Origin: Candidatus Cloacimonadota bacterium | Lineage (GTDB): Bacteria; Cloacimonadota; Cloacimonadia; Cloacimonadales; Cloacimonadaceae | Assembly (NCBI GenBank): GCA_029561955.1 | Contig: JAKQWO010000027.1 | Coordinates: 1-64,000, forward strand | DNA: 64,000 nucleotides | Direction of reading: 5' to 3' | Part shown: positions 33,728 through 44,600 of the stretch, in pieces | Layout of the letters: every line of letters begins with the position of its first letter | How positions within the stretch are numbered: position 1 is the first letter of the stretch | Position numbers and translations under genes: made by a program | Notes under the pieces: generated by a model | Told to the model about the DNA's origin: nothing | Database searches by the model: none | The model's input: the letters and a program-made list of their open reading frames with translations, nothing else

Positions 33728-36205
33728 CTATTTTTGTAATACCAGCTTCTTGGTGCCGCTGTATTTGCCACTTGTCATCTTGTAGAGATACACACCGGAA
33801 GCCAAGGCTCTGCCGGAGCTGTCGCAACCATCCCAGAGGATGTTGTAATATCCGGCTGCATCGTGGTTTTGGCTGAAGCTGCGCACGATCTGGCCTTTGG
33901 TATTATAGATGTCTATCTCCACCCTACCGGGACTTTCAAGCTGATAACGGATAGTGGTATTGGGGTTGAAGGGGTTGGGGTAAGCATCTTCCAATTTGGT
34001 AACCTTGGGGATAGAAGGAGTACCCGCATCACCTGTGATGCTGAAGACCACGCTGGCAGGACCATGGAAGCCAGTGGTGCCGTCCATGTCTACGTTTTGC
34101 AGCCAGTAGTAATAGGTGCCATCTTCCACCAATTCCTTATCTAAGTAGGTATAGGTCTGAGCTTGGGAAGTGTTGGTTGCGGCGATCATGGGGCAGATCT
34201 GCATGGCTGAGCCCAGATCTTCGCTATTGCCACGTAATACATTATAACCCATGAGGTTGGTCTCAGTCTGGGAGACCCAGGTGAGGTTTACGTAGTTCTG
34301 TGCAGTCATGGTGGCAGAGAAGTGCGAGAGTGTCACGGGAAGGGTGGGGTCGCCAGGTTTGGAACCGCTGCCGAGGACCAATTCTATTCCAGCTCCTAGG
34401 TCATATTGACCCGTATATTTAGGGATGTATATTTCATATTGGACAGTCCCGCTACCCAAATCATAGGTGTCCCACGGTTCCTCATCATAATACTTAAAAG
34501 CCACCCAAGATCCAAGCGGACCTGTAACGTCAAATATCCAAGGACCAGTACCACCAAACAGATCCAAACAATGTTGATAAGCGATGGTGCTGCCTGTGCC
34601 GGATAAATCGGTAACAGCTACATCTTTGGCGATATTGGCAGGGCCACCATCATTACCAACCGTGAGGGTTATCGTGTAATCGCCTACCACTTTAGTCTCA
34701 TCAACGAAAATGTCATGATAGTCTGTAAGTTGGATGTTGTCAATATTCAGGCGTCCTCCGGAAATGGGGTCTGCATTTGTCCTTAAGATACGCAGACGTG
34801 AGTGGCGTGATTCTCCGATATGGGCGCTGAATGTTTGGACTTGGTTCGAAGCCGTGAAAGGATCACCTGCCGGATACCAATTGATGCCACCATCGTAACT
34901 GTATTCCACCTTCCACTGTGCCTGGGCATCTGAACCATAACTGCGATATTTAAATGTTACATCGCCAATACCCCACATCTTATCCACCAACATGGTCATA
35001 TTGGCCGAGGCATTGTTTCCATCCAGACGTGCGCTTCTTGTGCCTTCATAATAATCATTTTGATCGTTTCCAATCAAGCACTGGTCCAGCATCCAATCCA
35101 AGCCGCTTACAACAACAACTCCGGGGGTAAAACCTGTCTTTGGTTCGCTGATGGCTTCAAAATCGGCAACGTACACAAGGGGAGGTGGGGGAGGTGTGGG
35201 CGGAGGTGTGGCTGGCTGGGTGACCGAGCCACTACAACTTATGGTTTTATCGGCAAATCCGGTCCTTGTAACCGTAATAATATCATTGTAGTCACCAATA
35301 GCTAACCCTGCTTTCAAACGCACGCTTACATCGGCCACATAAAAATCACCACTCATTCTGTTAAGGTTACACGTCAAAGTGTTGGTAAAAGAAGAACCGG
35401 GGGTATTAATCTCATACTTACTATCAGCGGGCAGACTAACCGTAACACTTCCATATGTCGATCCTCCGCATATTCGGAGAAGCTTAGTGTATGATGGGCC
35501 GGCACCATGTTCATATCTAAACCCCGAAAGAGAATTCGTAGAAACGTCAAGTGAACCTGAACTACCTGTGTACCGGACAACTCCGTTGATTTCAATTGAA
35601 TAGGGAAAACCAGCAGTACCACCCGGGTGTTCAGCATGATGCATATACATCCTGAAACCACAGCTTGTGAGATTCTCGTAAGTAGTGCCGGGGTATAGAA
35701 CTCCTCCAAAATAGCGATGTTCTGCGGGCCATCCCCATTGGTATACGTCTTCATTGTGCAAAACGCCTCCGATATTGTCCAAGCAATACAAATATGAGTA
35801 GTTGGCAAAAGACGCATTATAGTTATCTGCGCTACCTCTCCATTCGGTTTGCCTTGTACCGGTTCCACTTCTGCATATCCAAAAATTGATATAGTTAACG
35901 GTAAACTCATAATCTGTATCGGCAGTGATCGTGAAGCCAATGTATTTGTCCTCATCAAGATTGCCGCCGTTGGCATCGTTAACATGAGGCCAGTTTGATG
36001 CTGTGAAGTTTCCGGGGCTGGAGACCGGGGTCACTCCCACTCTCTGTAAGGGGCTGATGGTTATCCCTGCAAAAGAGTCACCATTGTAGGCGAGATCCTG
36101 CAGATAATCGCCAGTTCCGCCAATTTCAAAAACGGCATGAAAAGCTTGTGCAAAGCCTGCTGACAGGGTCAGGGCTAGCAAAAGAACAAAGATTAGTTTT
36201 CTCAT
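33728..36205 (-). CDS. large secreted protein with C-terminal YPNPF sorting domain
   Basis: I take ATG 36205 as the start (AGGAGG four bases upstream). The product opens MRKLIFVLLLALTLSAGFAQA, a clear signal peptide. A ~300-residue N-terminal region of beta-sandwich character is joined by a proline linker (TPPPTPPPPP) to a second beta-rich region. The last ~85 residues form the sorting/FlgD-Ig-like domain: AYPNPFNPNTTIRYQL, VEIDIYNTKGQIVRS, WDGCDSSGRALASGVYLYK, and the end KKLVLQK. This C-terminal domain directs proteins through type IX secretion in Bacteroidota. Its use in Cloacimonadota is inferred. The ligand or substrate is unknown. The promoter contains a ten-C tract. Confidence 0.85.
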   Translation of the reverse strand: MRKLIFVLLLALTLSAGFAQAFHAVFEIGGTGDYLQDLAYNGDSFAGITISPLQRVGVTPVSSPGNFTASNWPHVNDANGGNLDEDKYIGFTITADTDYEFTVNYINFWICRSGTGTRQTEWRGSADNYNASFANYSYLYCLDNIGGVLHNEDVYQWGWPAEHRYFGGVLYPGTTYENLTSCGFRMYMHHAEHPGGTAGFPYSIEINGVVRYTGSSGSLDVSTNSLSGFRYEHGAGPSYTKLLRICGGSTYGSVTVSLPADSKYEINTPGSSFTNTLTCNLNRMSGDFYVADVSVRLKAGLAIGDYNDIITVTRTGFADKTISCSGSVTQPATPPPTPPPPPLVYVADFEAISEPKTGFTPGVVVVSGLDWMLDQCLIGNDQNDYYEGTRSARLDGNNASANMTMLVDKMWGIGDVTFKYRSYGSDAQAQWKVEYSYDGGINWYPAGDPFTASNQVQTFSAHIGESRHSRLRILRTNADPISGGRLNIDNIQLTDYHDIFVDETKVVGDYTITLTVGNDGGPANIAKDVAVTDLSGTGSTIAYQHCLDLFGGTGPWIFDVTGPLGSWVAFKYYDEEPWDTYDLGSGTVQYEIYIPKYTGQYDLGAGIELVLGSGSKPGDPTLPVTLSHFSATMTAQNYVNLTWVSQTETNLMGYNVLRGNSEDLGSAMQICPMIAATNTSQAQTYTYLDKELVEDGTYYYWLQNVDMDGTTGFHGPASVVFSITGDAGTPSIPKVTKLEDAYPNPFNPNTTIRYQLESPGRVEIDIYNTKGQIVRSFSQNHDAAGYYNILWDGCDSSGRALASGVYLYKMTSGKYSGTKKLVLQK

Positions 36206-36255
36206 AATTCCTCCTGAGAATAACAAATTATTAGAAAACCTGATCGTTTTCTGGA

Positions 36256-36282
36256 GCCATATTTGCGGGGGGGGGGTGTCAA
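36256..36282 (-). promoter_or_regulatory. promoter with a ten-C spacer tract (candidate phase-variable)
   Basis: Minus strand: a perfect TTGACA (36277-36282) is followed at once by ten C (36267-36276), then GCAAA, then TATGGC (36256-36261). The spacer is 15 bases as written. Two added C would give the optimal 17. The tract lies 62-71 bases ahead of the ATG of a secreted protein. The -10 match is only TAT---, so promoter function is inferred. Confidence 0.45.
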
Positions 36283-37178
36283 GAGATATTTTACATTTAT
36301 TAACATGAATGGCAAGGTCAATAGCCGTAAAACTATGGTGGCAGGCCAGTTCGATATGTTGTCATGAATGCGATTCAGTTTTGCATCGTTGATGTAAAAA
36401 TGCAAAAAGCTCTTTTCTCAGGTTGAGTTTTTTTACTCTGTTGCACAAAATTACGGTCGCTCCGGCGAGCGACCGTACATCCCATAATTCGTGTCAATTC
36501 GTGTAATTCGTGGAAAAAGCAAAAGCTCCAAAACTGGGTGTATCCCCACCGCAAGTACCTGTATCTCTGCCACTTGCGCAGCTACTGACTACTGATGACT
36601 TGGGATGCAGCGTTCCAGCGACCGCCCGTACAACCTCTAACGGGTCACGGGTGCCAGCTTTAAAAACACACGCAAGCCAATCAAGCAAAGTCTCCCAACT
36701 ATCCACTATCGTGAGGTAGCTAACAAACCACAACCGGTTGGGCGGTTCAGGATGAGTCCTTACCAACTGCAGCGAAGCTTCCCCTTCCTTACTTACCCGC
36801 AGGGCGATGCCGTGCAGATACTCGGGTTTTTCCCGAAAGGCACCGAGTAATCACCGGGCGGCTAAGCAAGGAAGAGGTAGGGGTCGCTCGCTGAAGCGAC
36901 CAAGAAACAAGTAACCGGCGGTCGCCGAACCGCCGCCAGCAAGCACCGCTTGCTTCCCAAAAAAGAAACCAACCATGTGAATTCTCACTATAACCACACG
37001 TATCTCCACCATCAGTGAAGCAAATGGCAACAGTCTGTACTTTTTGGTCGGTACGGCTAATGGAGGCTACGGGGTAGAAAGGGATGCAGGCTGAGCCTGC
37101 AGGCGGCGCTACGTCTAACGCCGGCCACGATTTTGGTCGCTCCGGCGACCGCCCGTACAGCGAAGCTGTTTAAACCTA
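36283..37178. repeat. repeat-rich gap before cardiolipin synthase
   Basis: The gap contains type B (CGTGTCAATTCGTGTAATTC, from about 36488), type C (ACTGACTACTGATGACTTGG near 36585), type A units near 36620, 36881-36960 (GGCGGTCGCCGAACCGCC, AAGCACCGCTTGCTT) and 37133-37160 (GGTCGCTCCGGCGACCGCC), and one copy of palindromic element D. No gene is convincing; the short frames here are translated repeats. Confidence 0.75.
36788..36879 (+). repeat. palindromic element D, copy 1
   Basis: About 92 bases fold end to end. CCTTACTTACCCGC at the left pairs with GCGGCTAAGCAAGG at the right, GCAG/GATG segments pair imperfectly, and ACTCGGGTTTTTCCCGA forms the tip. A near-identical copy in the opposite orientation lies at 45166-45258. 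No transposase is encoded. Confidence 0.85.
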
Positions 37179-37208
37179 TTGACACAAATCCAGCCCCATT
37201 ATTATCTT
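37179..37208 (+). promoter_or_regulatory. promoter of the cardiolipin synthase gene
   Basis: TTGACA (37179-37184) and TATCTT (37203-37208) are separated by 18 bases and lie 34 bases ahead of the GTG start. The TTGACA coincides with an in-frame TTG, which explains why a longer, false start could be called. Confidence 0.6.
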
Positions 37209-37241
37209 GGACTTTGTAATCAAAAAAGCCAAGGAGTTGCG

Positions 37242-38807
37242 GTGTTTACTCAGAAAATCTGGGATAGCGTTTTGCTGATCATGATCCTGTTGATCGCTCT
37301 GCTACTGATCGCGAGCCTGTCATATTGGATCATAGGGGGAGAGATTGCCTTTGTTTTTACCAATCTGACGATCAAGATCTTGAACACCATCTTTGCCAGC
37401 ACGATTGTGTTGATGATCGTGGTGTTGGTGTTGGAAAACGACAATCCGGTACACACCTTGGCCTGGATTTTGGTGTTGATTTACATTCCGGTGGTGGGCT
37501 TTATCTTCTATCTCTTTTTTGGGCGCAACTGGCGTAAGGAGCGTCTTTTCAACCGCAAAGGTTTGGAGGACTCGCTCAGTTTGGATGAGCTGTGGTTGCC
37601 GGGTGATGATTGCCGGACGGACACTCTTTCACCTCTGGCTTCAAGGATCAATGGTCTGCTCAAATCCAATAGCAAAGCCATTCTCACCTGCCACAACCAG
37701 GTGGAAATCTATTCGGACACCAGAGAGGCGCTGGATTGCATCCTCAAGGACATCGCCGAGGCCAGGGATCACGTGCATCTGGAGTATTTCTCTGTGGCCA
37801 ATGACGAGACGGGTCAGGAGCTCAAGCAGGCGCTGATCCGCAAGGTGAAAGAAGGCGTGCGTGTCCGCTTTATCTATGATGATGTGGGTTGTTGGAAGTT
37901 GGGGCGCAAGTATAAGAAGGAGTTGCGCCGTGCGGGAGTGGAGTTTGTGCCCTTCATGCCAGCCTGGATTCCGCTGCTCAACAGCCGGGCAAACTATCGA
38001 AATCACCGTAAGATCGTGGTGGTGGATGGTCACATCGGCTACTTGGGCGGGCTCAATATCGGCGACAAATACATGAGCAAAGACAAGTATTATGGCTACT
38101 GGCGTGACAGCGTGCTGCGCATCCGCGGCGAGGGAGCCATCAGTCTGCAGGCTCTTTTCTTGTCGGATTGGTTCTTTGTGAGCAAGCAAAACCTCTTTAC
38201 TCCAGACGAAGTGACCCGATACCTGAGGCTGCCGGCTGAGGAGATTAAGCTCCTTGCAGACATCCCCATCCAGATCACCGCCAGCGGGCCGGATACAGAC
38301 CATGCCAGCATCATGCAGGCATACTTTCTGGCCATCAGCAATGCGCGGCGCAGTATCCGCATCTCTTCGCCCTATCTGATCCTCAATGAAAGCCTGCTGA
38401 TGGCATTCAAGACGGCTGTTTTAAGCGGCGTCAAGATAGACGTCATCCTGCCGGGTAAGCCGGATCACAAAATCGTTTGGTATGGCAGCCGCTCCTATTT
38501 CAAAGAGCTTTTGGAAGTGGGCGTCAATATCTACGACTACCAGGCGGGCTTTCTGCATGCCAAAATTCTGATCGTGGACGACGAAATCCTCTCCATCGGC
38601 ACGGCAAATATGGACATGCGCAGCTTCAACCACAATTTCGAGGCCACGGCGATGATCTACCACCCGCCCACCGTGGCGCAGGCTTTGCAGGCTTTCAATG
38701 AAGATTTGGCCAATAGCACGCAGGTGACTCTGGAGCAGCTCAAGCAGAAAAACATCTTTGTCCGCTCGATCGAGTCCATCTGCCGGCTCTTCTCACCTCT
38801 TTTATAA
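37242..38807 (+). CDS. cls: cardiolipin synthase (phospholipase D superfamily)
   Basis: Cls joins two phosphatidylglycerol molecules to cardiolipin at the inner membrane. Two N-terminal transmembrane helices (VLLIMILLIALLLIASL; TIVLMIVVLVL) are followed by two PLD active-site HKD motifs: HRKIVVVDG at about residue 255 and HAKILIVDDE at about 439. The GTG start at 37242 follows an AAGGAG ribosome site by 5 bases. The in-frame TTG 63 bases upstream is the -35 box and not a start. Length of 521 residues is normal. addB follows after 14 bases on the same strand. Confidence 0.93.
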   Translation: MFTQKIWDSVLLIMILLIALLLIASLSYWIIGGEIAFVFTNLTIKILNTIFASTIVLMIVVLVLENDNPVHTLAWILVLIYIPVVGFIFYLFFGRNWRKERLFNRKGLEDSLSLDELWLPGDDCRTDTLSPLASRINGLLKSNSKAILTCHNQVEIYSDTREALDCILKDIAEARDHVHLEYFSVANDETGQELKQALIRKVKEGVRVRFIYDDVGCWKLGRKYKKELRRAGVEFVPFMPAWIPLLNSRANYRNHRKIVVVDGHIGYLGGLNIGDKYMSKDKYYGYWRDSVLRIRGEGAISLQALFLSDWFFVSKQNLFTPDEVTRYLRLPAEEIKLLADIPIQITASGPDTDHASIMQAYFLAISNARRSIRISSPYLILNESLLMAFKTAVLSGVKIDVILPGKPDHKIVWYGSRSYFKELLEVGVNIYDYQAGFLHAKILIVDDEILSIGTANMDMRSFNHNFEATAMIYHPPTVAQALQAFNEDLANSTQVTLEQLKQKNIFVRSIESICRLFSPLL

Positions 38808-38821
38808 TCTAAGGAGAAACT

Positions 38822-41695
38822 ATGCTCAAGTGCATCTATGTACCCTTCAATCAGGACCTCCATTCTGAGGCCCTGAAGCAGATAGTCGACGGCTGCGGCC
38901 TGATTTTCCCCACGCATCCCTCCAAAAACCGGGCAATGCAGGAGTTTTTACCGCGGTGGAAGTTGGAAAGCATCGCTTGGTTTACCATCGAGGAATTTGT
39001 AGATTGGCTCATTGTGCCGCCCAAACCTGCTCTCACGGATGAAAAGCGGCTGCTCTGCCTCTGGCAGGTCTTAAATGAGGAGGACAAAAAAACCTTCCAC
39101 CTGGAAAACTATGACGATTTGGTGAGCTGGGGAAACAGCTTCTTTGCCTTCTTCAAGGAGATGAGGGATGAGCAGGTGCCGCTGACTGCGCTGCAGGAAA
39201 ACCCCAATCTAAACACCCGCGAGTGGCAGGAAGAACACATCAAGCTCATCTTGGACATCCTGGCCAGATATGAGGGTTTCATCGGCGAGAAAGGCTTTAC
39301 CGATACGGTTTTCTACCTGGGTCTGGACAACCTGATCCCTTTGAATGAACCGCAAAAGCTGATCTTTGTAAATCAATACTACTACAGCAAATTGGAGCGG
39401 GAGCTGATCCGGCGGTTGGATGAGGCGGGATTTGAGATCGTGATCCTGCATCAGGGCATTCCGGACAGCTTTGACGTGGACAAGCTTGAAGCCAAGCCTT
39501 TGGAGCTCAGCCAAATACCGGGTGAACAGATAGATCTGGAAAAGCTGAGCGTGGTGCATTGTCGCAGCTTGGCTGAGATGAGTGTGAGCTGCCTGAACGA
39601 TTATGGCTCGCAGAAAGAGGCTCTCTTGGCGGAGGAAAAGCCACGTGTTTTGATCGATTCCGGCATGCAGAAAAGTGGCTATAGCCGCCTCTTTGATCCC
39701 GTCCACTTCGGCTTCAGCAGCAATATCAGCATGCCCAAGACTCAGCTTTTCTCGCTGCTCAAGCTCTATGAAAGCCATCTTGCTGCCCTGAATCAATATG
39801 GGGAAAAGGGCTATCTGCTTCTTTCTGAGGTGGCTAAAGCGGTTGCTACGCCGGGATTTATCCAGATTTACAACCATCAGGACAGACGGAAGTTGCTGGA
39901 TCAACTGCGCCTCTTGGCAGAAAAATCCGTACTCTATATAGATAAGCAGCTCAAGGTCTTTGAGCTCAAGGAGTTTGAGGACAAAGACCTCGCCGACCTT
40001 TGCATCCTGCTGCGGGCTCACTTTAGCATCCTCGAAAGCTTGCAAAAGATCACATGTATCAAGGACATGGTGGCTCTCTTTGATGGGCAGAGCGGCCTCA
40101 GGCTGGACAAGCTCTGCAGTGCGGAAGAGCTTGAATTTACAGACATCATTTCCAGCTTTTATGAGCGGCTGGCAAACTTCCAAAGTGCGGAAGAATTGGG
40201 CATCGTGAGCGATTGGGGAGAAATCTTCCCTGCTGCGGGAAACTCTTTGCCCCAGAAGATTTTCAAGCTGTGGCTGGACTTTTTGGCCGCTGCCAAGGTG
40301 AGACGCAAGCTCAAGAAAGACAGGGTCTTGTATCAGGTCAGCAACCTGCTGGACAGCCGCAATCTCCGCTATGATGAGGTGATAATCTTCAACTGCATGG
40401 AAGGCATTTTGCCCCAGAACCCGGAGCCGGTGTGGCTGCTGAATCAGGCGCAAAAGCAAAGGCTGGGACTCAAAAACTACGACGTCATCCGCGACTGGGA
40501 ACGCTATTACTTCCTCAGGCTCATCTTGGGCAGCGCCAAGACTACCCTCTACTGCTACAGCGAACAGGAAAACGACCTGGAACCCAGTTCCTACCTCAAT
40601 GAATTAGTGCAACACCTTGATCCTGAGCGTAGCGAGCCCCGGCTGCAGAAACAGGTAAAGCTGGAATACCTTCAGGCCGTCGTAGACCCCGCTCTCTTGC
40701 CTCAGGCGCAAAGCGAGGTCTACCAAGGCGAAATACTGCATCCCGTGTTGCGGGAATCTGATCAATACGACTTTGCCAAAAGCCCTGATGAGGACTTCTT
40801 TGTGCTGCCCTGCGATGAGAGCAAGGATTTTGGCACAGAGCTGAAGTTCAATTCCTACAGCCTGAGCCACTTTACCTCCAATCCCTTCTCTTGGTATATC
40901 ACTCAGCACAGGCGGATCGAGCCGGTGGAACTGCATCCGGAAGAGACAGTTAGCCCGCTGCTCTTTGGTAATATCACGCATGAGTTTATGGGCAAAATAC
41001 TGAAGCAGGTGGCGGGACGAAACAGCAACCTCAGCCGGCTTGAGACGCTCTTTGGCAACTCTGAAGCACTGAAAGAGGAGCTGATACGGTCCCTGCAACA
41101 TGAAGCTTTGGATTTTATGATGCCACAAAACTACAATCGGGAGTTCCTGTTTGAGGTGATTGCGGATTGTTTGGTGGACAGTGTGCAGCAGTTTTACCTG
41201 CGCTGGCTGGAGCCGAATCTAAGAAATGAAGCCTTTGAATTGCTGCCTGAGGATGTTGATTTCAGGCCGGAAAAGATAGAGCTGACTCACTTGGGCGAAG
41301 ATTTCCGGTTTTCCGTCATGCTCAGCGGCAGAGCGGATTTGCGCATCTTAAGCCCCGGAAAGGATTATATCGTGGACTTTAAGACCGGCTCTGCGGATGT
41401 GGATCAGCTCATCTTTTATGAGCATTATTACTACAATTTTTACAAGTATTCCGATCCTTTTGAGGATGATGAAATCCATTCCCTCTTTTGGATGGTGCTG
41501 GAAGGGAAGGCCGAGAGAGAAGGTGCCAAGATCGACAGGTGGAGGGATTGGCGCCATCAGATAGGCGATACGCTCTCAGACTGCATCAGATCGGGCTATC
41601 ACACAGGTGAATCTCAGGCTGATAAAAAGAAATCCCAGACCATCACCAGAGCAGACTTGCAAAAAGCAACCAAGAAGCAGAAGGAGGAGTCATGA
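38822..41695 (+). CDS. addB: AddB/RexB-like nuclease subunit of a double-strand-break repair complex
   Basis: The 957-residue protein is partner of the helicase-nuclease encoded next. The C-terminal RecB-type nuclease is intact: LFGNITHEFMGK (His), GRADLRIL (Asp) and YIVDFKTG (Asp and Lys), followed by an aromatic YEHYYY stretch where AddB nucleases have a Q/Y motif. No Walker A is visible, as expected for the inactivated helicase of AddB. The cysteine set for the AddB 4Fe-4S cluster is not seen: the C-terminal ~200 residues have essentially one Cys. The stop overlaps the addA start (ATGA). Together the two resect DNA ends for RecA. Confidence 0.82.
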   Translation: MLKCIYVPFNQDLHSEALKQIVDGCGLIFPTHPSKNRAMQEFLPRWKLESIAWFTIEEFVDWLIVPPKPALTDEKRLLCLWQVLNEEDKKTFHLENYDDLVSWGNSFFAFFKEMRDEQVPLTALQENPNLNTREWQEEHIKLILDILARYEGFIGEKGFTDTVFYLGLDNLIPLNEPQKLIFVNQYYYSKLERELIRRLDEAGFEIVILHQGIPDSFDVDKLEAKPLELSQIPGEQIDLEKLSVVHCRSLAEMSVSCLNDYGSQKEALLAEEKPRVLIDSGMQKSGYSRLFDPVHFGFSSNISMPKTQLFSLLKLYESHLAALNQYGEKGYLLLSEVAKAVATPGFIQIYNHQDRRKLLDQLRLLAEKSVLYIDKQLKVFELKEFEDKDLADLCILLRAHFSILESLQKITCIKDMVALFDGQSGLRLDKLCSAEELEFTDIISSFYERLANFQSAEELGIVSDWGEIFPAAGNSLPQKIFKLWLDFLAAAKVRRKLKKDRVLYQVSNLLDSRNLRYDEVIIFNCMEGILPQNPEPVWLLNQAQKQRLGLKNYDVIRDWERYYFLRLILGSAKTTLYCYSEQENDLEPSSYLNELVQHLDPERSEPRLQKQVKLEYLQAVVDPALLPQAQSEVYQGEILHPVLRESDQYDFAKSPDEDFFVLPCDESKDFGTELKFNSYSLSHFTSNPFSWYITQHRRIEPVELHPEETVSPLLFGNITHEFMGKILKQVAGRNSNLSRLETLFGNSEALKEELIRSLQHEALDFMMPQNYNREFLFEVIADCLVDSVQQFYLRWLEPNLRNEAFELLPEDVDFRPEKIELTHLGEDFRFSVMLSGRADLRILSPGKDYIVDFKTGSADVDQLIFYEHYYYNFYKYSDPFEDDEIHSLFWMVLEGKAEREGAKIDRWRDWRHQIGDTLSDCIRSGYHTGESQADKKKSQTITRADLQKATKKQKEES

Positions 41696-44600
41696 CCCAG
41701 TTTAAGCCACTCATCATCACCGCCAGCGCAGGCACAGGCAAGACCTACCGCCTTGCCCTCGAATACATCCGTCTGGTATTGCAATACTATCGCCCGGATC
41801 GGAGGCCGGAATTTGATCTGGATGGCATATTGGTGCTCACCTTCACGCGTAAAGCCACTGCCGAGATCAAGGAACGCATCCAACAGCACATCAAAATCTT
41901 ATGCTCCACAAAAGAAAAAGACCAGAAAGAGCGCAATAGTCTGATACAGCAGATCAAAGACAATGAAAACGCCACCCTGAGCGATAAAGAAGACGCCATC
42001 CTCACCAGCGTGAACCTGGCTATCATGTCCGACCGCAGGCTCCTGCAAGTGATGACCATAGACAGTTACATCGCCTCCATCTTCCGCAATATCGTGCGTC
42101 CCATGCGCAGCATCGGCGATATCGAGATAGACACGCTTGCCGTGCAAAAGCGCATGCCCTACCTGCTGAGCGAGCTGATGACAGACGAGCTCAAAGCCCG
42201 GGTGGATAGCCTCTTGAGACGCAAAATGAAGCGTTCTTTGGATGAATATGCCCAGTTTTTCGCCTCGTTGATCTATAACCGCTGGCTGTATCAAATGATC
42301 TTTCAAAACCTTGATGTGGAGAGGTTGGACGAGCATATCGAGGCGGCCAACAACTTAGCTCGGCACAAGATGGAGGAGACTTGGGAGCAGCTTACGCCAA
42401 ACCTGAAAGCAATCCTCAGCCTGGTACAGATGATCGCAGCAGAGAAAAACAGGACTTGGGACCAATACTTCAGTCCCACAGTTCAAAGGCTCTTTTACCG
42501 CAGCTTTCCCGTTGATCCGCAGGACTTTGTCGATCGGCTCAAAGAAATGCTGTCAAACTCGCATCAGGCGATGACTTTCTTTGATAATGTCGCAGATTTA
42601 AAGCTCTATGATGGCAGAAGAATCAACAAGAATAACCAGCACCATGACGAGCTCACCACGATGAAGGAAAAACTCAGAATCGAGCTCTCAGAGCATCTTT
42701 ACTATCGCTATTTCCTGCCTGAGCAGTATGAAATTCTACAGATCTGGGCAGGTATACTCGAGAAGTATGACCAGCTCATCTATCGCTACAAAAACATGAC
42801 TTATGACGACATTTCCTGGTTTACCCTGGAGGCTCTCTTTGGTGGCGAACCGCCCGCTTTCCCCATGGATGAGGCGGGTGTGGCCAACGAGTTTTATCAG
42901 TTCCTTACGCATCGCAGCCGCTTTATCCTGATCGACGAATTTCAGGACACCTCGATCATGCAGTTTAAAATCCTCAAACCCATCATCGATGAGGTGTGTT
43001 CCGGCGCAGGCAGCAAGGATTTTGGCGGGCTGATCGTGGTGGGAGATGAAAAGCAATCCATCTTTGGCTGGAGGGGCGGAGAGCGGGAGCTGCTGATCGA
43101 ACTGAAAAACCTCATCCCCTCCATCAAGGGCAATGTGAGCGAGACAAGCCTCAAGACGTCCTACCGCACTTCACCCACCCTGATGGAATTGATCAATAGT
43201 ATCTTCAGTGCCCCCGGGTTGCACAACTATCTGGAAAACAACAAAATGGAATGGGATTATGACAAGGTGGAAAGTGCCGTGAAGGGCATTGACCACCTCA
43301 GCCATATCTCATTTCAGGCCTTGCCTTATCAAACCAGAGGGAACGTAACGCAGAGTTTGGACGATGTGCGCAAGAAATGGGTGGAAGAATACCTGATCCA
43401 TGAGCTGGCTACAGAGAAGAGCATCGCCATTATCTGCAGAAGTAACAACGAACTGGTGCAGATGCAGGACATCTTGGACGAGGCGGGCATTACCAGCGTG
43501 TATCAGCCCAATGCCGAGCTGCCTGATCATCCCTTGGTGCAGCCTCTGATCAGCTATCTGAAGTGGATCGCCTATGGAGATTGGACAGACTGGCTGATCT
43601 GGCTGCGCAGCGACTACATCCGCATCAAACCGGCACTGCTCAAAAAGGTTTTGGATCAGATTCACCTGAGCGGCAAAGCCAATATCGAAGCGAATTTCTC
43701 CCACTTTGACCCTCATCTGCAAAGCCTCTATCAAGAGCGACCGAAAGATGAAAGCTGTCCCCACTCCATCTGCCAAGAGCTGATAATCAGATATTTGGAT
43801 CGCAACGAACTAAACGATAGGGATCAGCTCAACCTGGACGCCTTTTTGAGCTTGGCCAAGGAGTTTGAGCTGGACAGCACCGTCGCCGATACCGGCATCC
43901 CTTCCTTTTTGGCTTATCTGGAAGACCTGAGGGCACAGGATAAACTCAAGCAGATTTCCATCGAAAGCAAGGGCGGCGTGCAACTGCTAAGCATCCACAA
44001 ATCCAAAGGCTTACAGTTTGACAGCGTCTTTTTCTTTTACAATCTCAGCACCAGAGGCGGCGGCTGGGATGACAGCCTGGATTGGTATCTGAGCTACGAG
44101 GGTAACAACTTTACCAGACTGGAGGACTATGCCCTCAGTTACCACTATGGCAAGGTCTTGGAGTATTCCCACAAAGGCAAACTCTATGCAAACAAGATAA
44201 AAACCGAGCACTTGGAGGAAATGAACAACCTCTACGTGGCGCTCACCCGTGCCAAAACCTCGCTGCACGTGCTCTTTGCCTATGAATATAGTGAAAGCAA
44301 GCAAAAAACGGTAGTCGAGAAGGCAAAAGAAGAGAAAACCTTTGTGCCGGGACTTGAGGCAGCCATCTGTTGGGATGCCTATATAAAAGAGAAGAATAAT
44401 CCAGATGAAAAACCGGATAGAAACCTGCTGCCCTACCTGATCTGCGACGCCGGCATGAAGTGGATCGATGAACACGGCCAAAACTATGAAGTGATAGGCT
44501 CTTTGGAGGCGGAGGCTGAGAAGCCCGAAGCTGAAAAGTCCGAGGCCAAAGCCAAAGAACAGCCGGCTCTTGCCGTTGTCAAAGCGGAGAACCTTGAGCA

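Noticed and set aside
33417-33739. Small overlapping frames on both strands between lepB and the secreted-protein gene
   Set aside because: They are translations of type A and B repeats and recur with the repeats elsewhere.
36788-36879. Insertion sequence or integron attC site
   Set aside because: No transposase or integrase, and the arms do not show the attC core pattern.
37179-37241. Upstream TTG start for cardiolipin synthase
   Set aside because: It coincides with the -35 box, has no ribosome site, and GTG 37242 has AAGGAG at ideal spacing.
39209-40459. Long antisense open frame (about 416 codons) opposite addB; similar ones at 14554-15420, 59994-61061 and 62360-63376
   Set aside because: They lie opposite well-supported genes, show no protein family pattern, and arise from codon bias in the true strand.
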